Shown: positions 63,502 to 64,000 of the stretch, one piece after another | Numbering within the stretch: position 1 is the stretch's first letter | How the letters are laid out: each line of letters opens with the position of its first letter | NCBI RefSeq assembly: GCF_003219815.1 | Contig: NZ_QJVD01000002.1 | Location: forward strand, 19,574-83,573 | DNA: 64,000 nucleotides | Direction of reading: 5' to 3' | Source: Arthrobacter livingstonensis | GTDB lineage: Bacteria > Actinomycetota > Actinomycetes > Actinomycetales > Micrococcaceae | The notes under the pieces: model-generated | Database searches by the model: none | The model's input: the letters and a program-made list of their open reading frames with translations, nothing else | Told to the model about the DNA's origin: nothing | Program-made: the position numbers and the translations under genes

Positions 63502-64000
63502 TCAGGAGTTGCGGAGGTCTGTCAGGGCCGCTGCAACTTCCAGCGTCCGGTTCACAATGATCCGGGCTTCCTGCGGGGAGACCGCGGCCAGACCGTTGTC
63601 GGGCGTGATGCGAAGCAGACTCAGCGACTTCGCGGGCAGGCCCAGCCCGTGCCACGGCCTCATGATCCGCTCGACCAGGGCAGAGTACGACGGCGGCACC
63701 TGGCCTGCGCGGACAGGCACGGTTCCGGCCCACATGCCGACGCCGGATTCGATGGCGCCGGCCAGCTGTTCCCAATGGCCGGTGTCCAGCGCGGACAAGG
63801 GAACGGCGATTGCGTCAATGCCGCATTCCAGCGCCAGCTCAAGTCCCTTGCGCCAGGAGGCCATTTCGGCGGAGTTGGTCTCGGCCGGCTCGGCCGCGGA
63901 AGCGCTGCCTGCCACTCCTGTTCCAAGGTTGATGGCAACCTTGGCAAAACCTGCAGCCTTCGCGGCGGCCACGAAGGCTGTCCACGTTTGGCGGAGCTCG
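63502..64000 (-). CDS. Methionine-synthase-like protein, C-terminal part (partial)
   Basis: The last 165 codons of a minus-strand gene that enters from the right edge; the frame is open to position 64000. GIDAIAVPLSALD, MWAGTVPVRAGQVPPSYSALVERIMRPWHGLGL, and SLLRITPDNGLAAVSPQEARIIVNRTLEVAAAL resemble the C-terminal TIM-barrel part of the cobalamin-independent methionine synthase-like family found alone in actinobacteria (often near ligA). The zinc-ligand His and Cys residues of true MetE are not in the visible part. The assignment rests on this resemblance only. Confidence 0.6.
   Translation of the reverse strand, partial: ELRQTWTAFVAAAKAAGFAKVAINLGTGVAGSASAAEPAETNSAEMASWRKGLELALECGIDAIAVPLSALDTGHWEQLAGAIESGVGMWAGTVPVRAGQVPPSYSALVERIMRPWHGLGLPAKSLSLLRITPDNGLAAVSPQEARIIVNRTLEVAAALTDLRNS

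Noticed and set aside
63234-63560. A 108-codon plus-strand frame and a 90-codon minus-strand frame in the last intergenic region
   Set aside because: They run through the REP-like repeats, lack ribosome-binding sites and have no recognisable domain; at best they are remnants.

Overview
The window is about 65% G+C, almost fully coding, with GTG/TTG starts, many 4-bp ATGA/GTGA overlaps and a typical high-GC Gram-positive gene set (WhiB1, PdtaS, MtrA-MtrB-LpqB, GlfT2/Glf, large NAD-dependent glutamate dehydrogenase). Synteny and protein character point to an actinobacterium of the Micrococcaceae, probably Arthrobacter or a close relative; the species cannot be named from the sequence alone. I see no rRNA, tRNA, insertion sequence, prophage or CRISPR array.

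Region 1 (1-27085) is a large cell-envelope glycan locus. It holds at least ten glycosyltransferases of GT-A and GT-B type, a membrane O-acyltransferase, a one-piece ABC exporter/flippase (6511-8355), and genes that together fit synthesis of a 2,3-diacetamido uronic acid nucleotide sugar: a nucleotide-sugar 6-dehydrogenase, a Gfo/Idh/MocA 3-dehydrogenase, a DegT-type aminotransferase, a hexapeptide acetyltransferase and a UDP-GlcNAc-type 2-epimerase. A tight minus-strand operon (27085 to 20142) makes galactofuranan: UDP-galactopyranose mutase, a GlfT2-like galactofuranosyltransferase, a Wzm/Wzt-type ABC exporter pair and an acyltransferase-SGNH O-acetylase. The simplest reading is assembly, decoration and export of one or two anionic or galactofuranose-containing wall polymers.

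Region 2 (27351-40720) has a very large FHA-FtsK/SpoIIIE ATPase resembling type VII secretion motor proteins but without a visible substrate or partner, then whiB1, a VanW-family gene, the PdtaS-like histidine kinase (whiB1 and pdtaS are also neighbours in Mycobacterium tuberculosis), and the 180-kDa class NAD-glutamate dehydrogenase. The whiB1 leader has a CRP-like palindrome, a second palindrome and a hairpin.

Region 3 (40779-46023) is a compact set of poorly described genes: a MinD/CpaE-like ATPase with Arg in place of the Walker A Lys, a SAF-domain membrane protein, an excisionase-like HTH protein, a 186-aa conserved protein, a LysM membrane protein and an Rv3235-type protein. Two DnaA-box-like clusters lie in its intergenic regions. 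It ends in a 57-bp tandem repeat array and a 36-bp perfect palindrome in front of secA.

Region 4 (46445-57098, minus strand) is the conserved actinobacterial block mtrA-mtrB-lpqB-comF-hpf-(ycaQ-like)-secA: cell-wall signalling, ribosome hibernation and the Sec motor. Region 5 (57401-63048, plus strand, divergent from mtrA) is a five-gene membrane operon: a glycerophosphodiesterase-type membrane-domain protein, DUF4129, DUF4350, MoxR ATPase and DUF58. The window ends with a repeat-bearing intergenic region and the 3' part of a methionine-synthase-like gene.
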